Assembly (NCBI GenBank): GCA_018296165.2
Contig: JACKQL020000019.1
Span: 186,001-250,000 of the forward strand
Source: Termitomyces sp. T153
Lineage: Eukaryota > Basidiomycota > Agaricomycetes > Agaricales > Lyophyllaceae
Direction: 5' to 3'
DNA length: 64,000 nucleotides
Part shown: in pieces, positions 1 through 11,220 of the stretch
How the letters are laid out: each line of letters opens with the position of its first letter
Position numbering within the stretch: position 1 is the first letter of the stretch
The notes under the pieces: generated by a model
What the model saw: only the letters and a program-made list of their open reading frames with translations
The model's database searches: none
What the model was told of the DNA's origin: nothing
Position numbers and translations under genes: made by a program

Positions 1-1080
1 GATCCCACTGCTTTTGCTCTGGAAGTGAATCAGAAGATGCTTTAGAGAATATGTCCTCAAAATCATAGAGGTGATTGAGAACCATGCTATAAGAGGGCTT
101 AGGCTGGGAATTTGCTGCAAACACCTCAGCCAGACATTGAGAAGTGGTCTGACTGGCCCAAATCTCTGCCATTATAGGAGGAGGGCAGAGATTTGTAGCA
201 TAGATCCTATCACTTACCTTGACAGTTTCATCTGGAGATTTAGGATCTAGAGTGTTGGCGAATTCTCCTTTGCATTTGTCTTCCTCCTGAGGATCACACC
301 CAACACCTCAAACATCCTTGTAGAGGGCCTCTCTCTGAGGGAATGCCAGAGGGGGTCCAGGAAGTCAAGGTTAGAATAAGGAAGATGCTCAGCATAATAG
401 GCATGCATGGCAGCATGCTTACAAACCTTTGCTCTGTGCTCCTTGCAGGCCTCTTCTGCACAAGTCATACAGCAACAAGAGCAGCAACTCATCTCCACCT
501 TGGCATTAGTCCAGTCAATCTTGGGGTTATGTTTACATAACTAGGTGAACCCAAAGATCATGTGTTGCTTCCCTAAACTAGTGCTGGCAAAAGCAGCTTG
601 CTCTGAGTGGTTTTAGTAACAAAGGATCAGGTCTACTACAGAACAAATAGAGCCAGCTTCATTGAGCATGCCATCAATGTTGTATACAGGGATAGGATGA
701 GAGAGGGGGCAAGTGGTGAGACAATGTTGTTGCACATAGTGTGTGTCAAGAAAGAGGCCCATTGCTCCACTGTTAAACAGGGCAGCTACACTTTGAGTCT
801 GCTAGGTGTCTGTTGTCTCAATTTCTACTTTTAGCTTCAGGGAGTTGGCAGAAGGGGTGGAAGCAGCAATGTAGCAATGGAGAGATGGTGTTTCCATACA
901 GGAATTTGGAAGCATGGGTTAGGAGGTGTATTCCCAGCAGAGACTTCAGCTGGGGAGGGAGTGTGTATGTATATTTGAGGAGGGGCTTATCATTTTGAGC
1001 ATAGTACCAAGAGCAGCAACCAATATATCTGATTCTATGGACAGGGGAGCAAAATAATTATACTAGACAGCAGGGGCATA
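1..1080 (-). pseudogene. Gypsy element A: start of pol (protease and linker), broken
   Basis: Reading the minus strand from about 1080 down gives the start of a Ty3/gypsy pol. A retropepsin-like stretch is followed by the typical segment GKQHMIFGFTWL...HNPKIDWTNA (about 520-570) and then a linker ending DFEDIFSKAS...LPEQKQWD at base 1. That linker precedes reverse transcriptase in this family, so the RT lies off the left edge. The reading is broken by stop codons and frame changes between about 550 and 1080, while 1-498 is mostly open. It follows directly after the gag segment at 1090-2300, and both belong to one minus-strand element whose 5' LTR is at 2448-2842. Only one CG dinucleotide was seen in bases 1-600. 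The family assignment is from remembered motifs; the inactive state is seen directly. Confidence 0.8.
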
Positions 1081-1089
1081 CAGGTTATT

Positions 1090-2300
1090 TATTGCCTACT
1101 TAAAAATCCTCCTCCAGCTCCACAGGTGCAGTTCTCAACTCTTTGGCTGTTCCAGTAGGGGGTGCAGCTAGGGATGTGTTGAGAGAGGGCACTTTAGTTG
1201 CATCTCAGACTGCTAGGAGTTGGACAAGCAGCTCTTCTTGCTCCAAGGCAGAGAGGTAGTGCACCTCCAACCCTTGCAGACAGTAATGGGCAAAGTGGCC
1301 TGCCTTTCCACAGTGTTGACACAGCATGGGAATGGAGGATCACTGGCAAGAAGCATCTATATCTATTGGGACTCCTGGTAGCAAAAGAAAATGTGGGGGC
1401 CAGAAGAGTTGCACCTGCTTAACAAAACTACTGGAGCATGCAGAGTCCTAGAAGGTGTGGAAGAGAAAACTTAGGGGTGAACTTTCCATGAGGGAAAGGA
1501 GCAATCAAGGCTTGCATCATTGCATCCACTGCAGCTTATGTTACAGTTCAATCAACTGCCATTGCTCATGTGCTACCTTGTACCAGGTGTTGACATGCTC
1601 ATCATCTAGCTATCTCTCAGCTATAGTCCTTTGTGGAAGGTTAGTCAGAGCTGCAGACTGTCTGGATATTCAGCCTGCTTGACTAAAGCACAGAACAAAT
1701 CAATGTAATTGTCTAGTGCCTGCTTTCCTTGACTGTACTGGGTTTGATCTTATAGAGCAAGAGCAGCAGTCTTAGCATGATCAAGGGAGAAGAACTTGGC
1801 TTGAAACTCCTTTTCAAACTTTGTCCAGTTGGAGAAACTCTCAACTCTTCTGGTGTGTCAGAAGATGTGCAATGCATAGGTCAAAGCTTGGCCTGCCTTC
1901 ATGTAGAAGAGGACCCAGACAATTTTCAGGGCATTAGAGGCAAAAGCTTTACTGCTCAACTGGATATAGGTGATGCAGGATTTGAAGAAACCTTCCCTGA
2001 CCTTACAGTCCTCATCAAATATGTCAGGGAGCACAGGATGAAGAAGTTTGGAGCAGGAGACCAAAACTTCCAAGCTAGATGCACACAAAAAGCTGCCTGC
2101 CACCGCTGGGGGTCTAGGGGGAGGAGTAAGAGCAAGAGGAAGGCATTCCAGGAGGGCCTGGAGGGAGAGGGAGACTACTTCAGTGGTTTGATATAGTCCA
2201 GTGAGTTCAGCAGTGTGGAAGGTAAGGAAAGCTTGGGCAACTTGAACCTGTGTGTTTAAGGACAACAAACAACTCCAGGTATTGTCCTAGGGGCTTGAAG
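1090..2300 (-). pseudogene. Gypsy element A: gag with CCHC zinc knuckle, broken
   Basis: The minus strand carries a Ty3/gypsy gag. A capsid-like block (about 1860-2080) reads LPDIFDEDCKVREGFFKSC, ITYIQLSSKAF and KIVWVLFYMKAG, a pattern typical of fungal chromovirus gag (FDGD...GRAFLNSC...KIxWAMSYMKSG). Nearer the pol side, bases 1280-1321 encode a nucleocapsid zinc knuckle CQHCGKAGHFAHYC (CX2CX4HX4C). The tail after it, EVHYLSALEQEELL, also fits the family. Stops and frame changes interrupt the reading, for example a TGA shortly after the knuckle. Gag packages the element RNA into virus-like particles. This copy could not make a full protein. Confidence 0.82.
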
Positions 2301-2447
2301 CATGAGGGGGAGGTGCTGGAGAGGTTGGTTGGGTCATAGGAGGAGCACAGGTAGTAGTAAGACACTGATGGGGGAGAGACCTTTTAAAGCACTAAATAGA
2401 AACTCAGGCAAGGGGGTTTCCAGACCAAATCTAGAGACTTGTTCTGC

Positions 2448-2842
2448 TGTAAGGGCAACCTCTGGTGGTGGTGGCTCAATCACATGGCTGGCAGAGGGAG
2501 ATCCAAAGTCTATCTAGTACTGTACAGTGTCTACTAACATAGCTACCTATTTGGCAGAGGGAGATCCAAAGAGAACAAGTCTGGGAATTCCCTAGGCCAG
2601 GTGTGATGCTTCAGAGGCTTCAGAAGCATGAGAAACAAATATATAGTATGACAGAAAGAAAAGACAAAAGTGATGTGTCAGCAATTGATCAGCAATGACA
2701 TAAGCTAGTGGCAGTGCCAAAGGAGCCACACTTGTGTGAATTATTGACAGACAACCAGTGTAGCATGAGGGCTGAAACTAGGATCAATAGCTAGAGAAAA
2801 GGAAGGAAAATAAAGAAAAACTATAAGAGGGGGAATCTGACA
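2448..2842 (-). mobile_element. LTR of gypsy element A (5' LTR)
   Basis: This 395-base block starts TGTAAGGGCAACCTCTGG on the plus strand and ends in ATCTGACA. It is a diverged copy of the LTRs at 4904-5305 and 6224-6628, which share the TGTAAGG start, the internal GGCAGAGGGAGATCCAAAG block (twice) and the TGACA-type end. It lies directly upstream of the minus-strand gag, so it is the 5' LTR of element A. The outer end (2842/2843) abuts an LTR remnant of another family. The first 150 bases match the other copies well and the rest only loosely, so the outer boundary is less certain. Confidence 0.68.
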
Positions 2843-3060
2843 AGAACCAGAGGAGTTAGGGGAACAAATGAGATGTCCCCTGACAGACTGAAAGGTATAA
2901 AAGAAGGGGATTTTCAGGCCTATCAGGTAAGCAACTATGTGCTATAGCTCAGAATTCCCCAGGGAGTAGAGTTCTTAGGGCTACAAGCATCCAGTAACTT
3001 CAGGTTTATCATTTATTATATTTTAAATTGAACCTTGTTTAAAAGTTTGGCCCAGTCAAT
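2843..3060 (+). repeat. Remnant LTR of the element-C family
   Basis: This stretch contains GGTATAAAAGAAGGGGATTT, then CAGAATTCCCCAGGGAGTAG, a TTAGGGCTACA block and TTGAACCTTG. The same order (TATAAAAG, GAATCCCCAGCGAGCAG, TAGGATTACAG, TTGAACCT) is found in the LTR at 12,487-12,785. It is interpreted as part of an LTR of that second gypsy family, cut on the left by the LTR of element A. Neither end is clearly defined. Confidence 0.55.
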
Positions 3061-3548
3061 CTTTTAAACTAAATCAATAAAATTTCTATCTTTACTACAT
3101 TTAATTTGTGAGGCTGAGTGTAACTAAGTCCCAAACACCTTTGTGAATTGGAATCTGTGCTGAGTTTGGAACAAAGCCAAATTTGCTGATTTTGCTTCAA
3201 TGTATTTGCTGCTCTTGTCATGATGAATAAATTTGATCCTTTTGCCAGTTCTGCATGCTTTAAATGCTTTAAATGTATTTGTTTTTTCTTGTGCATGTTC
3301 TGCACCTCCATCCATTGTGTATTGTTATTGATAAAGGTTACCCACCAATGACAAATACTTTGGTGCCCTTCTATGCACATCAGACTGTGCACATCATTAA
3401 ATACTCATCCCAGGACCTCAGTTGCTTATTCTGCAATTTGTAGGAAGGATGCTTACTATTTCTTCCTTGCAGGCATGGTTCACAGATGTGAGGAAGCTTG
3501 GCTTCTGAATTTCTCCTCAGATCTGCTCTTAAATCAACTAAGGTAACA
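3061..3548. other. No gene recognised
   Basis: AT-rich, CpG-poor transposon-island sequence. Two short minus-strand open stretches (about 3069-3392 and 3124-3315) have no motif I recognise. It sits between an LTR remnant and the start of a Tc1 element and is probably older transposon debris. Confidence 0.5.
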
Positions 3549-3550
3549 TA

Positions 3551-4385
3551 CAGTGGCTCAAAAAACTGTCTCAATGTTTCATACTTTTTGAAAGATGACA
3601 TTGGCATGAAGGATTGAAAGTACCTAAAATTCTGGTTAAATCATGTAAATCACTATGGCATTATAGCTACAAATTGCATTTAATCTTATGTAATTTGAAA
3701 AAAAAAACTGATGGAGTAATGATCATTCTAAAATATTTACTCATTGGGACAGTTTTTGGGCCTCTTTAACTTTGCAGGTTTATCCCTATTATAGTCAGAA
3801 ATAAAGAAATAAAGAGTCAGTTGCATGTGGGAATATCAACAGAGTTATGTGACCATGCTTGATTATATTTGGAAGTAGTTCAAGTTGGTTGAACCACATC
3901 TTGACCTTCAACTACCATCATGAAAGCTACTCATCCTGCACAATGCTCTACTGTTGCTTCTCTGCATCAGATTGGGGCTAAAACTAGTCTAGAGAAGTCT
4001 ACTATCAGGAGGATTGGTAGAAAGTTGAAGGTGGACAAGGAAAACCATTCTGGAGGTTATCCTGCTAAGCTTGCTCCATGTGATAAACAGGCTATTGTTC
4101 AACAATTCTCAACTGGGAGACTTGATACATACAGCTGTTCAGGCCACCAATTTTATTAACAACATATTTCCAACCCTGTCTCTCCTCAGACTGTCTAGAA
4201 TGTGCTGAAGGAGGAGGGGTATTGGTCTGCTACAAAGAGGAAAGTTCCTATGCTCAAAGCTAGACATTGGCAACTATGACTTAAATGGGCTTAAGAGCAT
4301 CAGGACTGGACTGTGGAGGACTGGAAAAGAGTGTTGTGGACAGATGAGACAAAAATCAATGGGTCAGATGGGAAGTGTATATAAG
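3551..4385 (+). mobile_element. Truncated Tc1/mariner element with broken transposase
   Basis: A terminal repeat starts CAGTGGCTCAAAAAACTG at 3551, directly after a TA dinucleotide, as expected for Tc1-family insertion. The transposase begins with ATG at 3920: the first about 75 residues (TVASLHQIGAKTSLEKSTIR, then SGGYPAKLAPCDKQAI) form the paired-type helix-turn-helix DNA-binding part. After a break the same strand gives LSPQTV at about 4180, then QDWTVEDWKRVLWTDETKIN, which holds the first catalytic Asp of the DD[E/D] triad (TDE). Reading stops near 4385, where a dispersed repeat begins. The second and third catalytic acidic residues and the right terminal repeat are missing, so this copy is inactive. 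The family call is firm from the DWTVEDWKxVxWxDE signature. Confidence 0.85.
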
Positions 4386-4902
4386 AGGACAATCCACTCC
4401 ACAGGTAAATCTGGCTAGAGCAGGCTGTTGCAGGCAAGAGTTGAGAGGACACAGAGGCAGCCAAGAGTCAGGCAGAGAGTGAGCACAACAAGCTAAGCTA
4501 GGACAATGCTGGAGGATCTTACAGTCATGCTAGTGAATAAATCTAGAAGCAATGCTATTGTCCAAACTGGGGATATCCTATCCCCAGGTCAACTCAAATA
4601 CTACAAGGCTACTAAATGACTAAGTACTTATAACTAAGCCAGAGGCTGCTGACTACAGCCTATATGACAAAGTGGAGACTGATGACTACAAACTATTGAC
4701 CAATTGGTCTGGTAGTAGAAGGATTAATGGTTGACAATAATATACTATGTGCCAGGTACAATATACCCATTGGGCATGGGAGCCAAGATGGTGAGGGAGT
4801 AAGAAGGGGCCAGGCCTCCTGGAGGTTGGCTAGATAGAGGTGCCAATCCCCATGGACTAAGCTAAGCAAAGTTGGGACAGTCCAAACACCAGCCCCTTTA
4901 CA
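4386..4902. repeat. Dispersed LTR-like repeat, copy 1
   Basis: About 500 bases that recur, diverged, at about 47,175-47,761. Shared blocks include CTACAGCCTATATGACAAAG, GGTAGTAGAAGGAT, TGCCAGGTA...ATACCCATTGGGCATGGGAG and TGGCTAGATAGAGGTGCCAA. A TATA-like stretch (GTATATAAGAG) lies near the left end, and the right end is CCCTTTACA just before the LTR at 4904. Both copies are in the same orientation. The layout suggests an LTR of another retroelement family, but no coding part of that family was recognised. Confidence 0.6.
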
Positions 4903-4903
4903 G

Positions 4904-5305
4904 TGTAAGGGCAACCTCTGGAGGCTGTGGCTTAATCATACAACTGGCAGAGAGAGATCCAAAGTCTAGTCAGCATCTACAAGAAGTTCTAAAGTTCTAG
5001 CTACTCACCTGACAGAGGGAGATCCAAAGAGAACAAGTCTAAGGATTTCTAATGCCAGTGTTCAGAAAATTTACTTTAGAGCTTCTATAAAAAACACTCA
5101 ATGACAACCAGATCTGGAATCCAATCCAAAAACAGAAATCCATTGTAAATGGCCTCAATCTCCAGACTCACAGCACAAGACCATATACAAATATAACTAA
5201 AATTTTTGTAAGTACTTGCGACAAGAAGATGGGAGGTCAAAAATGAACAGGAGGCTCAGAATAAAGGAAACAATCTGAGGGTCTAGTAAGAGCAGTCTCC
5301 TGACA
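4904..5305 (-). mobile_element. 3' LTR of gypsy chromovirus B
   Basis: This 402-base LTR starts TGTAAGG and ends CTGACA on the plus strand. It is nearly the same as the solo LTR at 6224-6628 over its whole length and related to the LTR at 2448-2842. On the minus strand it begins TGTCAG directly after a purine-rich tract (5306-5320), as expected of a 3' LTR, and integrase with a chromodomain-like tail lies just beyond. No matching 5' LTR for this element is present. Confidence 0.8.
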
Positions 5306-5320
5306 TTACCTCCCCTCTAG
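5306..5320 (-). other. Polypurine tract of element B
   Basis: The minus strand reads about AGAGGGGAGGTAA immediately before the LTR start TGTCAG. This is the expected primer site for plus-strand DNA synthesis in LTR retroelements and fixes the orientation of element B as minus. Confidence 0.65.
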
Positions 5321-8300
5321 CATGTGGCATCCAGACACACTGGATAGAAAAAATTGCAAATTGCTTGGTTGGCTGCAGAGATAGAGTAGATGCCCTGAAT
5401 TGCCTTTGGTGCATTGGGTTGCCTGTAGTAGAAGTCCTGGACTAGGGGCTGATGCATGTATATTGGCCTGGTTCCCAAGAGATGTCCTTGATGCTATATC
5501 CCTTCCAGTTCAACTTGAACTGCAACTTTCTCCAGAATATCCTGCTTTCCAAAATCTTCTCCTTAACCAGGTCTGGTGGTGGGAGTGTCTTAGGGCCAGC
5601 AGCCAGGGATAGGGTCTTCTGAAGCTAGGAACAGCTCAACAACATTGAAGACAGTACAGTTGATGCAGGCCTGCCAGAAGCTCAAGTCAGGATGCTAAAG
5701 GCTCTACCTTCCTCTCCACCACAAAGGGCCCAAGGTGACAATGTGACAGTTTCTGTGATGGCCTTGTTGTCTTGTCTTTATTCAGAGCTGTCCAAGTACA
5801 CTCAGTCCCCAGACTTGCATACAGGAGTTGGTGTCTGCTGGTAGTCATGGTACCATGCCATGTCATCCTTTGCTTTCATTAATACTGCCTTTTCCTCTTC
5901 CTGTGCCTTCTTCATCCTGTCCACAAATTTGTTTACTGAGTTGTTCTCTGAAGGCCATGCTTGAGGTTCAAATCCCATGCAGGGGTGTCTGCCAGTGTTC
6001 TGGAAGAATGAAGTTATCTGAGTGAAAGAATGAACATGGTTGCTGTACTGGAACTCAGCATCTGGCAGGAGCTCTCCCAGTCATCCTGTCTCTGATTACA
6101 AAACAAATGAAGATACTATTCCAGTTCTTGGTTAACACATTCTGTCTGACCATCTGACTGAGGGTGATAGGCAGTGGTGGTGTGGAGCTTCACTACAAGC
6201 AGGCAGTACAGTTCCTGAGTGAATGTAAGGACAACCTCTGGAGGCTGTGGCTCAATCACACAACTGGCAGAGGGAGATCCAAAATCTATCCAGCATCTAT
6301 AGGAAGTTCTAGCACTCTAGCTACTCACCTGGCAGAGGGAGATCCAAAGAGACCAAGTCTAAGGATTTCCAATGCCAGTGTTCAGAAAATTTACTCTAGA
6401 GCTTCTGAAAAAAACACCCAACAACAACCAAATCCAGAGTCCAATTGAAAAGCAGAAATCCATTGTAAATGGCCTTGATCTCCAGGTCCCTGGCACATGA
6501 CTGCATACAAATATAAGATAGCCCTTGGTCAAAAGTACTTGTGGTCCAAAGATGGGAGGTCTACAATGAGCAGCAGGCTTGGGATAAAGGAAACAATCTA
6601 GGGGTCTGGTCACAGTGGTCCTCTGATAGTGAACTTTGCCACAGACTGAGGGCCTTGGTCAGAGACATACTCATTAGACAGACTATAGAGCTTCCAAACA
6701 TTTTTCCAATACAGGCTAGCTGCTCCCAGCAGATAGTGTGAGTAGGGATGAAGTAGGCCTATTTACCATAAAGGTCCACTGCTACCATTATAGTATCATA
6801 CCCATGAGCATTCAGGAGTTCAACAATGAAGTCCACTAATGCAACACTCTAGCAGTCAGCTGAGAAAGTGAGAGGGTGGAGCTGACCCATGAGTGACTAG
6901 CAATGAAGTTTAGTGTGGAGACAGAGATCACAGGTGCTAGTATAGGTGCCTACATATTGGGATATATGAGGTTACCAGTAGTTCTGGAACACCAGCTCCA
7001 GCATCTTGCATCTACCAGGATGTCCAGCTACACAAGAGTTATGGTGTTGCTCTATGATGCATTGACAGAGTTCAGGAATATTAGGCATGTAGATGCATCC
7101 TCAGAATGTTAGAAGCCCATCCTAAAGACCTCACTCATCTGCATACACTAACTTAACTCCACTAATTCATTGGACTTGCAGGGCCTGGGAAGCCTGGGCA
7201 AATGCATCCTCTTGTGCACCCTCCCAATTTCCTTGCTAGATGTTCTTGAGGGATGTTTGCCTCATCCCCATGGACCATAATCCCTTCTAGAGCACAAATT
7301 GGCAGAGAGGTCAGGCTTGAAAAGGATGATGTTGTCATTATCTCCTGCTCCAGTGCCATGGTCAGCACAGTTAGATAATGTGTCTGGTTTGCTCATGCTC
7401 TGTCCAGGTTTGTGATGCAGCAAGAAGTCAGAGTTGGCCAGATACAGGGACCACCAAGTTTGGCATAAATTGAGCTTCTTTACTGTATGGAATTACTTGA
7501 GGTTCTTGTGGTCTGTCCAGACTTCAAGCTTATGCCATGTGCCCTCAAGAAAATACCCCCATTTATCAAAAGACCAAATAATGGCAAGCATTTTCTTATC
7601 ATGGATCTCATAGTTCCATTCTACTGCATTGAAGCTTTTGGAGTATGAGACTATGAGATGCCACTTGCCATCCTTCTTTGACTACTGAGAGAAAACCACT
7701 TCCATAGCAAAGTTAGAGCTACCAGCTTCAACATAGAAGGGAAAGTCATCATTAGGGAATAGGAAGACCAGTTTTGAGGTAACAGTCTGCTCAAGAGCAT
7801 CAAAGGCCACTTGCTGCAATGACTCCCACTGCCATGCTGTGTTCTTGACAATGAGGTCAAAGAGGGGATGGCATAGTAGGAGAAATCCTGTATGAACCTT
7901 CAGCAGAAGTTAGCAAACCCTAAAAAGGCCTGCACTTCCTTCTTGTTCATTGGCTCAGGCCACTCCACTACACCTGCCATCTTAATAGGATTCATCTCTG
8001 CCATTCCATGCAAGATGATCAGACCTAGGTACTCAATCCTAGTCTGCTCAAACTCACACTTCTCAGGCTTCAGATAAAGCTGGAAATGAGGATATTGTCA
8101 AGATACACACAAACAACACCTTCTGCAATCAGATCATGTAGGATGTCATTCATCATTGTCTGGAAAGTGGCTGGGCTGCTTGTGAGACCAAAGAACATCA
8201 CCAGAGGTTCAAAGAGTCCCCAATTGATTTGGGATGCTGCTTTCCACTCATCTCCCTCTTTGATGCACACATTGTTGTAGCCCCAACAGGTGCCCAATTT

Positions 8301-8515
8301 AGTGAAGTGGCATGCACCTTGAAGGTTGTTGACAATATCCAAGATGAGTAGTAAGGGATAGTGGTTCTTCACCATCATTGCATTCAAGACTTGATAGTCC
8401 TGAACCAGACAAAGAGACCCATCCTTCTTAGACCAGGGAAGCCATTGGAGACTTAGAGGGTTGTATTTGGCCAGAGCCAAAATTCTCCTGCAAAAACACA
8501 TCCAGCTCATCCAGA
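5321..8515 (-). pseudogene. Gypsy chromovirus B: pol (RT, RNase H, integrase, chromodomain), broken
   Basis: Reading down the minus strand from 8515 gives reverse transcriptase: KKDGSLCLVQDY, NAMMVKNHYPLL, FGLTSSPATFQ and VYLDNIL, where the usual YxDD is YLDN. RNase H remnants follow (about 7450-7860). Integrase follows in two pieces: EYVSDQGPQSVAKFT at about 6630-6660 and TAYHPQSDGQTE, NQELE at about 6100-6200. A tail near 5400-5500 fits a chromodomain (DILGNQANIHAS, QDFYYRQPNAPKAI). Stop codons and frame shifts are scattered throughout. A solo LTR (6224-6628) interrupts the integrase. The 5' part (gag, protease, 5' LTR) is missing; the segment ends at an inverted junction near 8515. Pol copies the element RNA and inserts it; this copy is dead. 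Confidence 0.85.
6224..6628. mobile_element. Solo LTR inserted in integrase of element B, with 5-base target duplication
   Basis: A 405-base LTR of the same family as 4904-5305, starting TGTAAGG and ending CTGATA. It is flanked on both sides by GTGAA (6219-6223 and 6629-6633), a perfect 5-base target-site duplication typical of Ty3/gypsy insertion. The integrase reading of element B stops at one flank and resumes at the other in the same frame if the LTR and one GTGAA are ignored. This is therefore a later insertion that afterwards lost its internal part by LTR-LTR recombination. Confidence 0.88.
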
Positions 8516-8640
8516 CTTTGCAGCTGATGGATCACAAATCTGGACAGAGCATGGGCAAACCAGATGCACTGTCTAGGCACACTGACCATGGCACTGGGGC
8601 AGGGGATAATGACAACATCATCCTCCTCAAGCCTGAAATG
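8516..8640 (+). pseudogene. Fragment of gypsy RNase H / linker, inverted relative to element B
   Basis: The plus strand encodes DHKSGQSMGKPDALSRHTDH and then GDNDNIILLKPE, the end of RNase H and the following linker of an element B-type gypsy pol. It is in opposite orientation to the RT that ends at about 8515 and is fused directly to the RT of a different family at about 8640. It marks a rearranged junction between two retroelements. Confidence 0.7.
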
Positions 8641-11220
8641 ATTTTGGATGTGAAATCTAGAGATTATACTACATTTAAAACTCCTTTTGGTGCTTTAAGA
8701 TTGGTCACACTCTCTATGGGATGGACTCACTCTGTGCCTATCTTCCATGATGATATTACTTTCATCTTGAAGGATGAGATTCCCCATGCTTCTTGACCAT
8801 ATATTGATGATGTGCCAGTTAGGGGACCTCCAACTCAGTATGAGTTGCCTGATGGTGGATATGAGGTGATACTAGAAAATCCTGGTATGAAAAGATTTGT
8901 ATGGGAGCACATGCAGAATGTCAATTGTGTAACTCCAACAAATTAAATATGCAGGAGGCATCTTTTCAAAAAAAAAAAAAAAAGTCAGTAGTTTGTGCAG
9001 ATGAGATAATGGTAGTTGGTCACAGGTGCTCCTATATAGGACAAAAGCCAGAGACCAAGAGGTTTGCAATTGTGATGGGTTGGGGTGTTTGTAGGGACAA
9101 GTCAGAAGTAAGATCATTCTTGGGTACTTGCAGTACTTTTAGAAGTTCATTAAAGACTATGCTAAGATAGCAGCCCCCATCAATTAGTTGATGCAGCACA
9201 TTGTATTTTTGTATTGGGAGAAGAACAGTGTGCTGCTATGACAAGGATGAAGAAGTCATTAGCTGAGAATGCTCCACTGAAACCCATATACCATGAGTCA
9301 GAGGGAGCTGTGGTGTTGTCTGTGAACACATCTTGGATGGCTGTGGATTTTGGGATTTTCTAAGAACATCCTACCAATCCAAAACAGTGCACTTGTGCCA
9401 GTTAGGCTCAATCATCTTGATTGAGCAAGAAGCAAGGTTTTCACAACCAAAATGAGAGTTGTATAGTTTGATGAGGGCATTGCAAGCTAACAAGTATTGG
9501 CTGGTTGGCTGCAGAAAGTTGGTGGTGGAAACTGATGCTAAATATTTGAAGGGGATATTGAGTAATCCTGGAGTAGGGCCCAATGCTATTATCATGAGGT
9601 GCATAGAAGATGTGTTGCTCTATCATTTTACCTTGTGACATGTCCCTGGAAAAACTTTCAGTATAAATGGTTTATCCAGGAGGACAAAGCAGCCAGGAGA
9701 TGAAGAATATCAATCAGTCACTCCAAAACTAGTGGATGAACTCAAGTCCATGAATTGAGAATACCCTGATAGAGATACTGGTGTTCCAGGGTGGCAGGAG
9801 AAGGAGCCTTTGGAGCTCCAGGAGTTTGAAAATGACATTGACATTAGAGGAGGATACTTACGTGGGGTAGCTCAAGAAGTGTCAGATTTCACCAAGGAGT
9901 TACACCAAACACATTCACAGGAACAAACCCTTAGGGAGGCTGTAATGAGACAACTACAAGCTGACATACTGGATCCAGTAGCAATCTTGTCTTCAACCAT
10001 GCCTTTGTTACCTACAGATAGGGAAGAGGAAAGTGGAAAAGATAACCAAACTGATATAGTACATTGGAAGGGAAGTGAGGGAGAAGACTGGGATAATTTG
10101 TTACCATTTGTTAAAACTTGATTATGGAGTCCTGGGACTGAACCTACAAACTACCAGGATGTGAGCCAGAAAAGTGCAAGAAGTTTGCTAAGCAATTCTT
10201 CTTTGACCAGAAAGGATGGTTGTATGTATAAACACAGAAATGGGGCAAAACACAAGCTAGTAGTCAACATTGACCAGCACATATTTATGCTCAAGTCTGC
10301 ATATGATGCTTTGGGACATTTAGGTGCCTATTCTACCAAGGTGTTGATTCAGGAAAGATTCTGGTGGCCTGGATTGGATAGTGATGTACAGTAGTATGTG
10401 GGGACTTGCCATAATTGTCAAATTCATCAGAAGACAGTGGTAAACAGAGAACCTACAGTCACTTACACACCTTCAATATTTTGAACCATTGATATTGATA
10501 CTATGCACATGACACCAACTTCAAATAGATGTAAATACATTGTTCATGGGTACTGTGCTTTGTCTTCATGGATGAAAGACAGACCTTTGAGAAAGGAAAG
10601 TCATAAAACCATTGGACAATGACTGTTTGAAGATGTATTCTGTTATTGGTGATATATTGCTAAAATTATCACAGACAATGCAGGACAATTCAAACACGTT
10701 ACAGCTTGGTTGGAAAAGAAGTATGGGATCAGGGGCATAACCATTTCACCCCACAATTCTCCTGCTAATGGTAAAATTGAAAGGCCACATTGGGATGTCT
10801 GGCAAGCTCTGTTCAAGGCTTGTGAAGATTGCACCAAATGGTTTTGGTTCTTCTTCCATGTAATGTGGAGTGACTCCATAACTATATGCAAGTGATTTAG
10901 GTGTTCACCATACTTCATGGTTACAGGAGCCCATCCCATCATACCATTGGATTTAGCAGAGGCTACTGGGTTAGTAGAGCTGCCAGAGGGCCTCCTGTCT
11001 ACAGAGGATTTGATTGGATACTAGGCACAGGCTCTTGCTAAACACTCTCAACATGTAGAAGAAATGTGAGAGTGTGTGGGAAAAGACAAGCTCAAGTGAG
11101 TATGGAAGTTTGCAGAGGAACTAAGACTTCAAGTTTAAACCCTTGGACTTAATCCTAGTAAAGAATATGATAACCAAGAGTTTTCTTAGTGCAAAAATGC
11201 TCTCAGGCACAACAACAAAG
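8641..11220 (+). pseudogene. Gypsy element C: pol (RT, RNase H, integrase), broken
   Basis: The plus strand carries a second, distinct gypsy pol. RT: TTFKTPFGALRLVTLSMGWT, then FHDDITFIL, and VVCADEIMVVGHRCSY with EVRSFLGTC (about 8650-9150). RNase H: LSVNTSWMAVDFGI, EARFSQPK, VVETDAKYLKG and HVPGKTF (about 9310-9680). A linker runs open from 9810 to 10,121. The H2C2 zinc-binding part of integrase (10,161-10,394) contains AYDALGHLGAYSTK and RFWWPGLDSDV. The integrase core follows, with ISPHNSPANGKIERPHWDVW at about 10,740-10,800. Stop codons break it in many places, for example TAG just after the zinc-binding part. There is no gag upstream. The terminal LTR is probably the one at 12,487-12,785. 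Confidence 0.85.

Noticed and set aside
3069..3607. Minus-strand frames before the Tc1 element
   Set aside because: One overlaps the Tc1 terminal repeat and none shows a recognisable motif.
5965..5975. tRNA B-box-like GGTTCAAATCC
   Set aside because: No A box, anticodon stem or acceptor stem could be found around it; it lies within decayed gypsy pol.
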